A DNA stretch of 46,199 bases, from the NCBI RefSeq assembly GCF_023502345.1, contig NZ_JAMFLX010000032.1, positions 1 through 46,199 on the forward strand. The letters run 5' to 3'. This document shows positions 1 to 9,430 of this stretch, one piece after another. The notes under the pieces are model-generated. The model searched no databases. It had not been told where the DNA came from and saw nothing but the letters and a program-made list of their open reading frames with translations. The stretch is from Parendozoicomonas callyspongiae (GTDB taxonomy: Bacteria > Pseudomonadota > Gammaproteobacteria > Pseudomonadales > Endozoicomonadaceae). Positions within the stretch are counted from its first letter, which is position 1. The number at the start of each line of letters is the position of its first letter. The position numbers and the translations under genes are program-made.

Positions 1-260
1 GTTGGCGTTTGCCGGTGACAACGAGGAGCGCATTCTACAGCTTTGATTAAACCTGTCAATTATATTATTCAAATTTTGTGACTCATTTATCACACCAGAA
101 GCCGATCCAAACAAGCAACAAAAAGCGTTTAGAGCCAAACATGAAAGTAATACCTGTCAAAGCAAGCAGCGTAGTATAGCTGCTAAACAAACTATAACCA
201 TGCAGTCCTGCATCAAAAAGGCGCGACAAGATGCCGTGCCTTTAGGTAACACAGAGAATA
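1..260. other. Intergenic left edge, no gene assigned
   Basis: I see no convincing coding region or RNA gene here. The stretch lies downstream of pssA, which is read leftward and stops at 261. It contains a short AGCAGC/GCTGCT inverted repeat near 165-185 without a T tract, so it is not a convincing terminator. The window edge may cut off whatever lies to the left. Confidence 0.5.
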
Positions 261-1103
261 TTAATGATTATTCTCTTCGGGTTCTTCAATGCTTGTCGTT
301 CCTCCAACCCTGACAATACTCATGACAGGACCAGAGCAGGCATATATAAGGAAGACAATGAGTAAAACTCTTGGCGGATCAGTAAAGACCACTGCAAAAA
401 TAAGCACCACAATGATGATAAAGATAAAGGGTACCCGACCACGCAGGTCTAGCTGTTTAAAGCTGTGATACCGGAAGTTGCTGACCATTAGGACTCCTGC
501 CAGTCCTGTTATAAGAGCAGCAAGAAGAGCAACAGCTATTGTGGAACCATCAACACCAAAATCACTGAACGACCAAACCATTCCAGCAACCAGCGCCGCA
601 GCAGATGGACTGTTCAAGCCAGTAAAGTAACGTTTATCCGCTGTCTCAATCTGGGTATTAAACCGGGCAAGCCTGAGTGCAGCACAAGCTGCATAAATAA
701 AGGCAATCATCCAGCCCACTTTTCCCAGCTCATTAAGTGCCCAGCTGAATGAAACCAGTGCGGGTGCAACCCCGAAAGACACCATATCGGAAAGACTGTC
801 GTATTCGGCACCAAACTTACTTTGAGCATTTATAAGGCGGGCTACGCGACCATCCAGCCCATCGAGAATCATTGCAACAAATATTGCTATAGCAGCCGCA
901 TTGTAATTTGGTTCTGCGGCCATCACGCTGACTATGGCGTAGAAGCCACAAAAAAGAGATCCCGTCGTCAAAAGATTGGGGAGCAGGTACACACCTTTCC
1001 TATGAACCTTCTTATCCCCTTCTGCGACTTCTTCAACATGTTCATCAACTGGCAGTAAACCATCTACACCCAGCGAGTCTTTTCCATCCGATTGCTCATC
1101 CAT
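261..1103 (-). CDS. pssA: CDP-diacylglycerol--serine O-phosphatidyltransferase
   Basis: Integral membrane enzyme that joins CDP-diacylglycerol and L-serine to give phosphatidylserine, the precursor of phosphatidylethanolamine. The 280-residue product carries the CDP-alcohol phosphatidyltransferase signature as DGLDGRVAR at residues 81-89, followed by a glycine and Asp102 and Asp106, the metal-binding aspartates of the family. Several hydrophobic helices follow, to about residue 265. The first 35 residues are acidic and hydrophilic, an N-terminal extension before the membrane part. It lies downstream of ilvC in the same direction, an arrangement I recall from pseudomonads, but a strong terminator at 1184-1208 separates the two. 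The ATG at 1103 has only a weak upstream purine tract, so the exact start is less certain than the family. Confidence 0.93.
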   Translation of the reverse strand: MDEQSDGKDSLGVDGLLPVDEHVEEVAEGDKKVHRKGVYLLPNLLTTGSLFCGFYAIVSVMAAEPNYNAAAIAIFVAMILDGLDGRVARLINAQSKFGAEYDSLSDMVSFGVAPALVSFSWALNELGKVGWMIAFIYAACAALRLARFNTQIETADKRYFTGLNSPSAAALVAGMVWSFSDFGVDGSTIAVALLAALITGLAGVLMVSNFRYHSFKQLDLRGRVPFIFIIIVVLIFAVVFTDPPRVLLIVFLIYACSGPVMSIVRVGGTTSIEEPEENNH

Positions 1104-1183
1104 TTTTATTAACCGCTTTTGCGCCTTTTGGAGAAACTTATTTTACCACGAACAGATCCTGTCCAAGTTGCCGCATTCCATTA

Positions 1184-1208
1184 TAAAAGAAGGGCGCCGA
1201 AGCGCCCT
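1184..1208 (-). terminator. Rho-independent terminator after ilvC
   Basis: Read leftward, a perfect 7-bp stem AGGGCGC/GCGCCCT (1191-1197 with 1202-1208) closes a TTCG tetraloop and is followed by a T-rich TCTTTTAT tract. It sits 22 bases past the ilvC stop codon and should limit read-through into pssA. Confidence 0.85.
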
Positions 1209-1229
1209 GTCATCATACAAAAATTCTGG

Positions 1230-2297
<1,068 letters not shown>

Positions 2298-2335
2298 CTA
2301 ACTGCTTTTTCAGAGCCAACCATAGCGATACAGAT

Positions 2336-2387
2336 ATATTTCGTAAAATGATATATTTGAAAAATAATATTTCACAAAACGAAATAT
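2336..2387. promoter_or_regulatory. Tandem IlvY-type operators
   Basis: Two 21-bp dyads lie in the divergent ilvC-ilvY gap. The right one, 2367-2387, is a perfect ATATTTC-N7-GAAATAT; the left one, 2336-2356, is ATATTTC-N7-GATATAT with one mismatch. Each contains the T-N11-A core expected for LysR-type regulators. Their centres are 31 bp apart, about three helical turns, so both face the same side of DNA. E. coli IlvY is known to bind tandem operators in the equivalent place; applying that here is inference. Confidence 0.75.
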
Positions 2388-2417
2388 AGATATGTCATTA
2401 GCTACAACTGAGTGAAT

Positions 2418-3293
2418 ATGGACTTTCGGACGCTGAAACAATTTCTAACCCTGGCAGATACCCTGCACTTTGGTCGGGCCAGCGAAGTCTGCCATATAAG
2501 CCCCCCAACCCTGAGCAGAGCCATCAAAAGTCTGGAAGAATCTCTCGGGGTTATGCTTTTTGAGCGGGATAATCGTCAGGTTTCACTGACCCGTGAAGGA
2601 AAAAGGTTTCAAAGCTACGTACGTGAAGCACTCTCACAGTGGGAAGCCATTAACCATGCCCTGATTTCTGACTCTCAGGAATTAAAAGGAGAGTTAAGCG
2701 TATATTGTTCAGTCACCGCCAGCTACAGCTTCCTTTACGACATTCTTCATAACTTTCGTCAGCAATATCCACTTGTCGAAATCAAACTCCATACCGGAGA
2801 CCCGGATCAGGCTATTGGGCATGTACTTTCAGGGGCTGAGGATATCGCTATTGCCGCTCACCCTGACAAACTCCCTGCTAATCTCGCTTTCCGGAAAATT
2901 GCAGTTTCCCCTCTGGTTTTCATAGCGCCCAAAACAGGCTTTGATATTCCTGCTTCTGATGAAGAATGGAGCCAGACGCCTATGATTTTGTCGGAACAGG
3001 GCATTGCCCGGAAGCGCGTTAATAAATGGTTTGTCAGGAAAGAAATTAAACCGAGAATTTATGCCCAGGTGGCCGGAAACGAAGCTATCGTGAGCATGGT
3101 CAGCCTTGGTTTCGGGATAGGCGTTGTTCCAAAGATTGTTCTGGATAACAGCCCCCTGGCTTCGCGCATACATATATTGAAAGTATCAGATAGCTTAAAA
3201 GCCTACGATGTCGGCATCTGTGCGCAGGAAAAGAAATTAAAAAATCCCGTTTTACGCGCGCTTTGGGAGCAAATAAATATTAGCGGTGAATAA
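2418..3293 (+). CDS. ilvY: LysR-family activator of ilvC, IlvY
   Basis: LysR-type regulator of 291 residues. A winged HTH occupies about residues 1-60 (HFGRASEVCHISPPTLSRAI region), followed by the effector domain. Beyond general LysR similarity, stretches such as GELSVYCSVTASYS, VEIKLHTGD and the late EAIVSMVSLGFGIGVVP match what I recall of E. coli IlvY, and the gene is divergent from ilvC as IlvY is. The family protein binds acetolactate or acetohydroxybutyrate and activates ilvC while repressing itself. I choose ATG 2418, which aligns with the E. coli start; an in-frame GTG lies two codons upstream at 2412. GAG five bases upstream is a modest ribosome site. Confidence 0.9.
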   Translation: MDFRTLKQFLTLADTLHFGRASEVCHISPPTLSRAIKSLEESLGVMLFERDNRQVSLTREGKRFQSYVREALSQWEAINHALISDSQELKGELSVYCSVTASYSFLYDILHNFRQQYPLVEIKLHTGDPDQAIGHVLSGAEDIAIAAHPDKLPANLAFRKIAVSPLVFIAPKTGFDIPASDEEWSQTPMILSEQGIARKRVNKWFVRKEIKPRIYAQVAGNEAIVSMVSLGFGIGVVPKIVLDNSPLASRIHILKVSDSLKAYDVGICAQEKKLKNPVLRALWEQINISGE

Positions 3294-3310
3294 CACTGGA
3301 TTATTCTTGC

Positions 3311-3350
3311 GCGGACAGTAGAATCTCCGCCTCCGAGTTCCCTCACCTCG
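3311..3350 (+). other. Paired hairpins in the yhhQ leader
   Basis: Between ilvY and yhhQ are two short inverted repeats: GCGGA (3311-3315) with TCCGC (3326-3330), then CGAG (3334-3337) with CTCG (3347-3350). An A-rich stretch and the GTG start follow. Because yhhQ imports a queuosine precursor, a preQ1 riboswitch would fit, but I cannot match this leader to the preQ1 classes I know. Function is unassigned. Confidence 0.3.
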
Positions 3351-3374
3351 AAACGAAAAAGGTAATAGGAAAAA

Positions 3375-4040
3375 GTGTCCGACTCCCTCTCTATAAATAT
3401 CTCCCAGCCCGCCCTGATGCAAAAGCCTGACCGGCTGATTCTGATTCTGAGCCTGTTCCATATTCTGACTATCGCATCCAGTAACTATCTGGTTCAGATT
3501 CCCTTCCAGGTTTTTGGAATGCATACCACCTGGGGCGCATTTACATTCCCGTTTATTTTCCTGGCAACTGACCTGACCGTTCGTCTGTTTGGTCGTCAGC
3601 CTGCACAAGCTATTATTTTCCGTGCCATGTTCCCGGCTATCGTGGTCTCTTACATGGTATCTGTGCTGTTTAGTGACGGACAGTTCCAGAGCAATGGACT
3701 GAGTGAGTTCAACCCATTTGTTGCCCGCATTGCTCTGGCCAGCTTCCTGGCTTATATCATTGGCCAGCTGATGGATATCACTGTTTTCAATAAGCTGCGC
3801 CAGCTGTCAGCATGGTGGGTTGCTCCGGCTGCCTCAACGATCTTTGGCAACCTTGTGGACACCATCAGCTTCTTTGGCATTGCGTTCCATGGATCCAGCG
3901 ACCCCTTTATGGCTGAACACTGGACCGAGTTCGCCCTGGTCGACTATGGCTGGAAGCTTGTTATCAGCATGCTGCTCTTCCTGCCTTTGTATGGTGTTTT
4001 GCTGAACCGTATTCAGCGTTACCTGACCAAATCAGCGTAA
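3375..4040 (+). CDS. yhhQ: Queuosine precursor transporter (YhhQ/DUF165)
   Basis: Inner-membrane transporter of about six helices, 221 residues, of the family that imports 7-cyano-7-deazaguanine or 7-aminomethyl-7-deazaguanine for queuosine tRNA modification. Recognisable parts are ASSNYLVQIP near residue 35, the polar motif TWGAFTFPFIFLATDLTVR near 52-70, and FGNLVDTISFFGIAF in the second half. Start is GTG at 3375 with AGGA a few bases upstream. It follows ilvY by 81 bases and ends at a strong bidirectional terminator. A role in branched-chain metabolism is not implied; the adjacency to ilvY looks like an inserted module between ilvC and ilvH. Confidence 0.9.
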   Translation: MSDSLSINISQPALMQKPDRLILILSLFHILTIASSNYLVQIPFQVFGMHTTWGAFTFPFIFLATDLTVRLFGRQPAQAIIFRAMFPAIVVSYMVSVLFSDGQFQSNGLSEFNPFVARIALASFLAYIIGQLMDITVFNKLRQLSAWWVAPAASTIFGNLVDTISFFGIAFHGSSDPFMAEHWTEFALVDYGWKLVISMLLFLPLYGVLLNRIQRYLTKSA

Positions 4041-4051
4041 CGACACCCAAT

Positions 4052-4079
4052 AAAAAACCTGCCAGATGGCAGGTTTTTT
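4052..4079. terminator. Bidirectional terminator between yhhQ and ilvH
   Basis: A perfect 12-bp stem AAAAAACCTGCC (4052-4063) / GGCAGGTTTTTT (4068-4079) closes an AGAT loop. The A6 and T6 ends make it work for both converging genes. Confidence 0.92.
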
Positions 4080-4095
4080 ATGAATCAGAGAAGGG

Positions 4096-4587
4096 CTACA
4101 GACTCAATACCTTCTCACCACGCGCAATGCCTGTGACACCACTGCGGGCCACTTCAAGAATTGCAGCCTCACCAATCGCACCGATAAAAGCATCAAGCTT
4201 TTCACCAGTACCAGCCAGCTGAATGGTGTACACGTTGTGTGTCACGTCAACTATCTGGCCACGGAAGATATCCGCGCAGCGTTTAACTTCTGCCCGCATA
4301 GCGCCACCAGCTTTTACCTTGATCAGCATAAGCTCGCGTTCAACATGGGTGCCTTCGGTCAGGTCGACCAGCTTCACTACATCAATCAGCTTATTGAGCT
4401 GCTTGGTAATCTGCTCAATGGTTTCAGGTTTTCCGTCTGTGACAACCGTCAGACGAGACAGAGTCTTGTCTTCGGTTGGAGCTACAGTCAGGGACTCAAT
4501 GTTGTAGTTTCGCTGGGCAAACAGTCCGACAATTCGCGACAGTGCACCCGGCTCGTTTTCTACCAGTACAGAAATTATCCGTCGCAT
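4096..4587 (-). CDS. ilvH: Acetolactate synthase small (regulatory) subunit
   Basis: Regulatory subunit of acetohydroxyacid synthase III, giving valine feedback inhibition and full activity to IlvI. It has the 163-residue length of E. coli IlvH. The N-terminal ACT domain (residues about 3-77) begins RRIISVLVENEPGALSRI and contains the RNYNIESLTV segment; a second ACT-like domain follows. Its ATG shares one base with the ilvI stop (TGATG at 4585-4589), so the two are translationally coupled and form one operon read leftward. It ends at the terminator shared with yhhQ. Confidence 0.96.
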   Translation of the reverse strand: MRRIISVLVENEPGALSRIVGLFAQRNYNIESLTVAPTEDKTLSRLTVVTDGKPETIEQITKQLNKLIDVVKLVDLTEGTHVERELMLIKVKAGGAMRAEVKRCADIFRGQIVDVTHNVYTIQLAGTGEKLDAFIGAIGEAAILEVARSGVTGIARGEKVLSL

Positions 4588-6338
4588 CAGGTACGCTCCG
4601 TTTTACTCAGCCACATATCACGCATTGCCCCATCTTTGATCTGCATGGGGTATACGTGCTCACTGGAGTCTACCGATACATCAAGGAATACCAGGCGATC
4701 CTTCAGGGCGAAAGCCTCTTCCATCGCCGGACGCAGATCCTTCAATTCGGTGACAGACATGCCCACATGACCATAGGATTCCACCAGCTTCTTGAAGTCC
4801 GGCAGTGATTCCATATAGGAGTGGGAGTAGCGGCTGTCGTACTGCATATCCTGCCACTGGCGAACCATACCCAGGGCACGGTTATTCACATTGATCAGCT
4901 TCACCCCAAGGTCATACTGCTTGCAGGTCGACAGTTCCTGAATATTCATCTGGATACTGCCTTCACCTGTTACACAGGCAACAGTCGCATCAGGGTAATT
5001 CATTTTAACGCCCATGGCTGCCGGGAAACCAAATCCCATGGTTCCCAGACCGCCGGAGCTGATCCAGCGATTCGGCTTATCAAACGGATAGTACTGGGCA
5101 GTAAACATCTGGTGCTGGCCAACATCCGTAGTGATATAAGCGTCATCATTTTTGGTCACTTCATACAGTGTCTGAATAACCTGCTGAGGCTTAATGATGA
5201 CTCCATCACCAGGATCGTAGGGGAACAGGCCACCGCCGCGCCCAGAACGCCATTCATTGATCTGCTTCCACCAGCTCTCCATCGCTGTCTGATCCTGAAT
5301 ATCGCCAGCCTGTTTTACACTGGTAATCATCTCTTTCAGGACACTGTCCACAGGACCAACAATCGGAATATCAACCGGAACCGTCTTGGCGATGCTGGCT
5401 GGGTCGATATCTACATGAACGATCTTGGCTGTTGGACAGAATTTGCTGGTACTGTTGGTAACCCGGTCATCAAAACGGGCACCAATGGCCAGAACCAGAT
5501 CACTATGGTGCATAGCCAGATTAGCTGTATAGCTGCCGTGCATTCCCAGCATACCAACGAACTGTTTATCTGTTCCGGGGAAAGAGCCAAGCCCCATCAG
5601 GGTATTGGTCACTGGAGCACCACTCAGATGGGCCAGTTCAGTCAGGGCTTCAGAACCCTGGCCCATGATCACACCACCACCAGCATAAATTATGGGGCGG
5701 CGGGCTTTCAGCAGCAGGTCGACGGCTTTGCGAATCTGGCCACTGTGCCCTTTCACCGGTGGGTTATAGGAACGGATTTTGACCTTGTTGGGATATTCGT
5801 ATGGGAATTTCTTGTTGATATCCGTGATATCTTTCGGCAGATCTACCACAACAGGACCGGGACGACCGGTCTGGGCAATATAAAAGGCCTTGCGTAGAAC
5901 TTCTGGAATATCTTCAGCACGCTTGACCAGGAAACTGTGTTTCACAATTGGGCGGGAAATACCCACCATATCGGTTTCCTGGAACATGTCTGTCCCGATA
6001 AAGTCGGAAGGTACCTGACCAGACAGCACCACCATGGGAATGGAATCCATGTAGGCGGTGGCAATACCGGTAATGGTGTTGGTCGCTCCCGGGCCGGAAG
6101 TGACCAGCGCCACACCAGGTTTACCTGAAGCGCGCGCATAACCGTCAGCCATATGGGCTGCAGCCTGCTCGTGTCTTACGAGAACATGTGTAATCTTGTC
6201 CTGGCGAAAAATGGCATCGTACACGTGCAGCAGCGCGCCGCCCGGATACCCGTAAATATACTCAACGCCCTCATCAGCGAGAGCCCTTACTACCATGTCC
6301 GCTCCGGACAGAAGTTCGACTTGCTTACCCTCAGTCAC
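4587..6338 (-). CDS. ilvI: Acetolactate synthase large (catalytic) subunit
   Basis: Thiamine-diphosphate enzyme making acetolactate or acetohydroxybutyrate from pyruvate. The 583 residues hold the N-terminal PYR domain with the catalytic glutamate in [18 protein letters not shown], a central FAD/Rossmann-like domain, and the C-terminal PP domain ending [20 protein letters not shown]. The thiamine-binding motif reads GEGS rather than GDGS; I recall the same variant from pseudomonad IlvI, so it is probably functional. The start is GTG at 6336-6338 with a weak GGTGA upstream; the sequence aligned to E. coli begins about seven codons later, with no better start codon there. It is the first gene of ilvIH. 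Confidence 0.95.
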   Translation of the reverse strand: MTEGKQVELLSGADMVVRALADEGVEYIYGYPGGALLHVYDAIFRQDKITHVLVRHEQAAAHMADGYARASGKPGVALVTSGPGATNTITGIATAYMDSIPMVVLSGQVPSDFIGTDMFQETDMVGISRPIVKHSFLVKRAEDIPEVLRKAFYIAQTGRPGPVVVDLPKDITDINKKFPYEYPNKVKIRSYNPPVKGHSGQIRKAVDLLLKARRPIIYAGGGVIMGQGSEALTELAHLSGAPVTNTLMGLGSFPGTDKQFVGMLGMHGSYTANLAMHHSDLVLAIGARFDDRVTNSTSKFCPTAKIVHVDIDPASIAKTVPVDIPIVGPVDSVLKEMITSVKQAGDIQDQTAMESWWKQINEWRSGRGGGLFPYDPGDGVIIKPQQVIQTLYEVTKNDDAYITTDVGQHQMFTAQYYPFDKPNRWISSGGLGTMGFGFPAAMGVKMNYPDATVACVTGEGSIQMNIQELSTCKQYDLGVKLINVNNRALGMVRQWQDMQYDSRYSHSYMESLPDFKKLVESYGHVGMSVTELKDLRPAMEEAFALKDRLVFLDVSVDSSEHVYPMQIKDGAMRDMWLSKTERT

Positions 6339-6855
6339 GGAATCACCATTGTTGTGACCACTGCCAAGGCACTTGATGCCTTAGAGCTGTAGATTGTTGT
6401 TATCTATCCAACGGGTTACCTGGCAGGCAGGTCTTACGATTCTTACGCTATTTGCGAGAATATCAACGTCAGAACCCCAAACCAGCAACCCAAAGCCTTG
6501 GTTTATGATTTAGTTTTCATTTTTCTCGTTATGAAGGCCTTTTAATTGAGACCCCAGCATTCCGGGACAGATCCTGCCATACGGAACGGCACCGGGTAAG
6601 GAGGATATTTTTTCCCGGCTACAGAGTAAATGCATGGTCCAGAGCTCCAGAAATACCTGACAACTCCTGACCTGTAGCAATTGTTGACTGTGAATTCCAG
6701 CGAGTCAATAGCCTGATTCTGTCAAGCTGCTTTAATAAGTAGGTAAGGTATTTGTTAACACAGAACCGTCATGAATTGATAAGTACCTCTTTTCTCATCA
6801 GTCACTGATGGAAATAGTATTTTCATGACAATAAATATGACAATAACTAGAGCCT
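6339..6855. other. 517-base gap holding the divergent ilvI leader and DUF4124 promoter
   Basis: No convincing gene. On the ilvI side a hairpin AAGGCA (6366-6371) / TGCCTT (6377-6382) lies about 28-44 bases upstream of the ilvI start, and an ACCTG...CAGGT repeat near 6418-6433 lies further out. I found no leader peptide rich in Leu, Val or Ile codons, so classic attenuation is not supported. Near the other end a perfect CATCAG (6796-6801) / CTGATG (6805-6810) repeat precedes the DUF4124 gene and could be an operator. Confidence 0.4.
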
Positions 6856-7308
6856 ATGGACTGCAAAAAGCTCATAACACGCCTGTCAGCGATTTTGCTC
6901 ATTTCCTGGGGAAGTGTTGCCAGCGCTGATTCTATTTATCGCTGGATCGATAAAAACGGCAACCCTCACTTCACCAGGACACCTCCTCCCGAGGATTCTG
7001 AGTATGAGGAAGTGGAGGGCAGCGAGATTGAATCCACTTATATCGATCAGGAAACTGGCGAAGGTGAACCTCCCACAAAGTCAGAAAAAGAGCTATCCGT
7101 AGAAGATAAGTACAGCGAGCAGCTGAACCGCCTGCAGAAGGAAAAGGAAAAAGCCTGTCAGCAGGCCAGAAAGAACAAAGAATACCTGCTCAATAAGCAT
7201 CGTATTCGTATGCGCCATGCTGATGGCTCCAGCAAAATGCTCTCCCATAATGAGAAGCTCAAGCAACTTGAAATTGCAGATGATGCAATCAAAGCCAACT
7301 GCAATTAG
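6856..7308 (+). CDS. DUF4124-domain exported protein
   Basis: A 150-residue protein with a cleavable signal peptide (hydrophobic residues 9-20, likely cleavage after SVASA) and the DUF4124 motif IYRWIDKNGNPHFTRTPPP at about residues 27-45. The rest is charged, with a likely coiled coil at about 75-115 rich in Lys and Glu. The family is periplasmic or envelope-associated in gammaproteobacteria and has no settled function. It is monocistronic: upstream is the long ilvI gap and downstream a terminator. The ribosome site before ATG 6856 is weak. Confidence 0.82.
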   Translation: MDCKKLITRLSAILLISWGSVASADSIYRWIDKNGNPHFTRTPPPEDSEYEEVEGSEIESTYIDQETGEGEPPTKSEKELSVEDKYSEQLNRLQKEKEKACQQARKNKEYLLNKHRIRMRHADGSSKMLSHNEKLKQLEIADDAIKANCN

Positions 7309-7327
7309 CCCTTACCATTCTCAGAGC

Positions 7328-7357
7328 AAAAGGTGGGCTTGATGGCCCACCTTTTTT
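7328..7357. terminator. Bidirectional terminator between DUF4124 gene and ushA
   Basis: The stem AAAAGGTGGGC (7328-7338) pairs with GCCCACCTTTT (7345-7355), followed by further Ts to 7357. The flanking A and T runs serve both converging genes. Confidence 0.9.
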
Positions 7358-7372
7358 ATTTCACCCGCGTTT

Positions 7373-8983
7373 TCAGTTGCGCTGAACTTCACCACGAGGT
7401 TTGAACTTAGCTACCCGTATTGGAGAATTCTTCTGGATGTATTCCTTGAGAACTTCCGCATCAATAAAGCCGAGATTTACAAACCCGGGCTTATCATCAA
7501 TTTTGGGATACGCATCACCACCAGCGGCTGAGAAGCTATTTACTGCCATTCGGTAAGTCTTGTTGTTATCGACTTTCTTCCCGTTGATATGCAGCCGCTT
7601 CAGCATACCGTCCTCAACAACCATTTCGACCCCAACAAAGTGTGCGAAAGCTCCGCTATCTGGAGGCATACTGCCGACAACCTGCAGGTAGTTCTTGATG
7701 TCCTTACCGGTCGCTTCCCAATAGGCCACCTGGTTACCAAATGGCTGAACCTTCAGCACATCCCGATAAGTAATTGGACCTTCGGCAATACTTGTACGAA
7801 TACCACCACTGTTGATAACAGCAAAGTCAGCCTTGGCTCTTTCTTTCTGAGCTGTTGCAATCAGTCGCCCTAAAGCTGTTTCATGGAAACGCACTTCAGC
7901 GCGCTCCCCGGGAAGACGCCCATCCGTTGAGCCGACCTGTACACTTAAACTGGCTTCACCTTTCTTCTGGTAAGGTTCCAGAAGCTCCAGCATGGCTTTA
8001 TCTTCAGGAATCTTCTTATCTATGTAGACATAGGTTTTCTTGCCATCCCGATAAATTTTCTTTTTCAGGTTCACTGGAAGCAAGCGGTACTCGGTCAGCT
8101 TGAGAATGCCATCCTTGTAGATAAAGTCGGCCCGGCCAACATATTTGCCCCACTCAAAAGCCTGCATGATATAGGTGGAGTTTTTAACGTCGGGTCTGAA
8201 TAAAGGATCCTGGGAGTGGCCGCCAGCAATAATATCAATGCCATCAACCTCATTGGCCAGACGATAGTCTCCTGGAGAATTCACTCCATGCTGGCCTCTG
8301 AAATACCAGCCCAGGTGTGTAGCGGCAATAATAATATCTGCTTTACGCTTAAGCTCTGGAACCAGTGCTTTGGCTTCCTTAACCGGATCTTTGAAATCGA
8401 AGTCTTTTACAACTTCTGGATTTGAGGTGGTTACGGTATCAAGGGTTGTCAGGCCAATAACCGCAATTTTTAAATCGCCCGACTTCAAAATGACGTAAGG
8501 TTGGAACAGTCGCTTACCGGTCTTCTTCACGTAGATATTGGCAGCAAGGAAAGGGAAGTTAGCCCACTTGGCCTGCTGCATAAGCACAGGCAATGGGTTA
8601 TCAAACTCATGGTTACCTACCGCAGAAGCGTTGTAACCAATCAGATTCATCCCCTGAATATCGGGTAGGGCATCCAACATATCTGACGTTGGTACACCGG
8701 TGTTAATATCACCACCAGACAAGACCAGAACGCTTCCACCTTCAGCTTCAACTTCTTTTCGTATCTGATCTATCAGGGTTTTTCGGGCGGCCATACCACC
8801 CTCACCCTTGGAGTTCCTCCAAAAATGCCCATGGTTATCGTTGGTATGGAGAAGTGTCAGTTTATGGGGTTTACCATCACAGGTTGCTAACCCTTGATGC
8901 CTCGGCGGCTCTAAAGCACAGGCCGCAAGGAACAGTGCACACGACAATAGACAGACATAACGGAAGCGATAAAACACCCGCAT
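7373..8983 (-). CDS. ushA: UshA-type 5'-nucleotidase / UDP-sugar hydrolase lipoprotein
   Basis: Two-domain metallophosphoesterase that dephosphorylates nucleotides outside the cytoplasm. The N-terminal calcineurin-like domain shows HTNDNHG, GGDINTG, GNHEFD, THLG and GGHSQ, the dinuclear metal ligands. The C-terminal substrate domain has INSGGIRTSI and VNSFSAAGGDAYP. I choose the ATG at 8981-8983 (536 residues) because a perfect GGAGG lies six bases upstream; two earlier ATGs at 9007 and 9010 lack one. From this start the signal peptide ends in the lipobox LAAC with Cys22, so the enzyme is probably lipid-anchored, unlike the soluble E. coli UshA but like Vibrio 5'-nucleotidase. No cofactor gene is linked. 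Confidence 0.9.
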   Translation of the reverse strand: MRVFYRFRYVCLLSCALFLAACALEPPRHQGLATCDGKPHKLTLLHTNDNHGHFWRNSKGEGGMAARKTLIDQIRKEVEAEGGSVLVLSGGDINTGVPTSDMLDALPDIQGMNLIGYNASAVGNHEFDNPLPVLMQQAKWANFPFLAANIYVKKTGKRLFQPYVILKSGDLKIAVIGLTTLDTVTTSNPEVVKDFDFKDPVKEAKALVPELKRKADIIIAATHLGWYFRGQHGVNSPGDYRLANEVDGIDIIAGGHSQDPLFRPDVKNSTYIMQAFEWGKYVGRADFIYKDGILKLTEYRLLPVNLKKKIYRDGKKTYVYIDKKIPEDKAMLELLEPYQKKGEASLSVQVGSTDGRLPGERAEVRFHETALGRLIATAQKERAKADFAVINSGGIRTSIAEGPITYRDVLKVQPFGNQVAYWEATGKDIKNYLQVVGSMPPDSGAFAHFVGVEMVVEDGMLKRLHINGKKVDNNKTYRMAVNSFSAAGGDAYPKIDDKPGFVNLGFIDAEVLKEYIQKNSPIRVAKFKPRGEVQRN

Positions 8984-9053
8984 CACAAACCTCCGGATAA
9001 CCGGCATCATATGAGAGGTGACTAGTCTAGGTTATCCGGCAGCTTTCGCTTAT

Positions 9054-9377
9054 TTAGCTCATGGCTTCATCAAGACGGGCAACAATTTTCAATAAAGGAG
9101 TAATCCGTTCTCCCATTCCTTTCAGAGCTTCTTCTGCATATGGATGAATACTGCTGCCAACCGGCAGATCAGATCCATGATCAATAATGGCGCGCATGCG
9201 CGGAAGATAAATCCACTGCAACCATTCAGTGAAGTCCATTTTATCAACACAAAAGGGTAGCTGACTGGACATGGCTTCTACAGAAGGAGGCATGCCTGAC
9301 CAAAGACCAAGCTCTTTAAGTGAAGTCTCCAGTTCCAGAAGAAGTGCTGATACTGTTTCGCTTACTGGCTCACTCAA
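9054..9377 (-). CDS. yqcC: YqcC family protein (DUF446)
   Basis: Small cytoplasmic protein of unknown function. The core QLPFCVDKMDFTEWLQWIYLPR region and the following LPVGSSIHPYAEEAL match the E. coli YqcC pattern (QPFFMDTMEPLEWLQW and the GAFAVAPYYE region). In E. coli the gene sits beside truC, which is not seen here. I prefer the TTG at 9375-9377, giving 107 residues (E. coli 109), because GGAG lies nine bases upstream and it aligns with the family start. A longer frame from TTG 9434 overlaps the TPR lipoprotein stop and adds 19 unaligned residues. It is last in the mrcB-GNAT-TPR-yqcC run. Confidence 0.78.
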   Translation of the reverse strand: MSEPVSETVSALLLELETSLKELGLWSGMPPSVEAMSSQLPFCVDKMDFTEWLQWIYLPRMRAIIDHGSDLPVGSSIHPYAEEALKGMGERITPLLKIVARLDEAMS

Positions 9378-9430
9378 GGGAGAAGTCTCCAAATAAAAGC
9401 GCGGGACGATAACTTGGTTTTTCCAAGACC

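Noticed and set aside
5000-5050. GEG instead of GDG in the IlvI thiamine-binding motif as a possible defect
   Set aside because: I recall the same variant in pseudomonad IlvI, and the rest of the motif is intact.
4821-5897. A 358-codon plus-strand frame inside ilvI
   Set aside because: It is antisense to a highly conserved gene and has no protein-like features.
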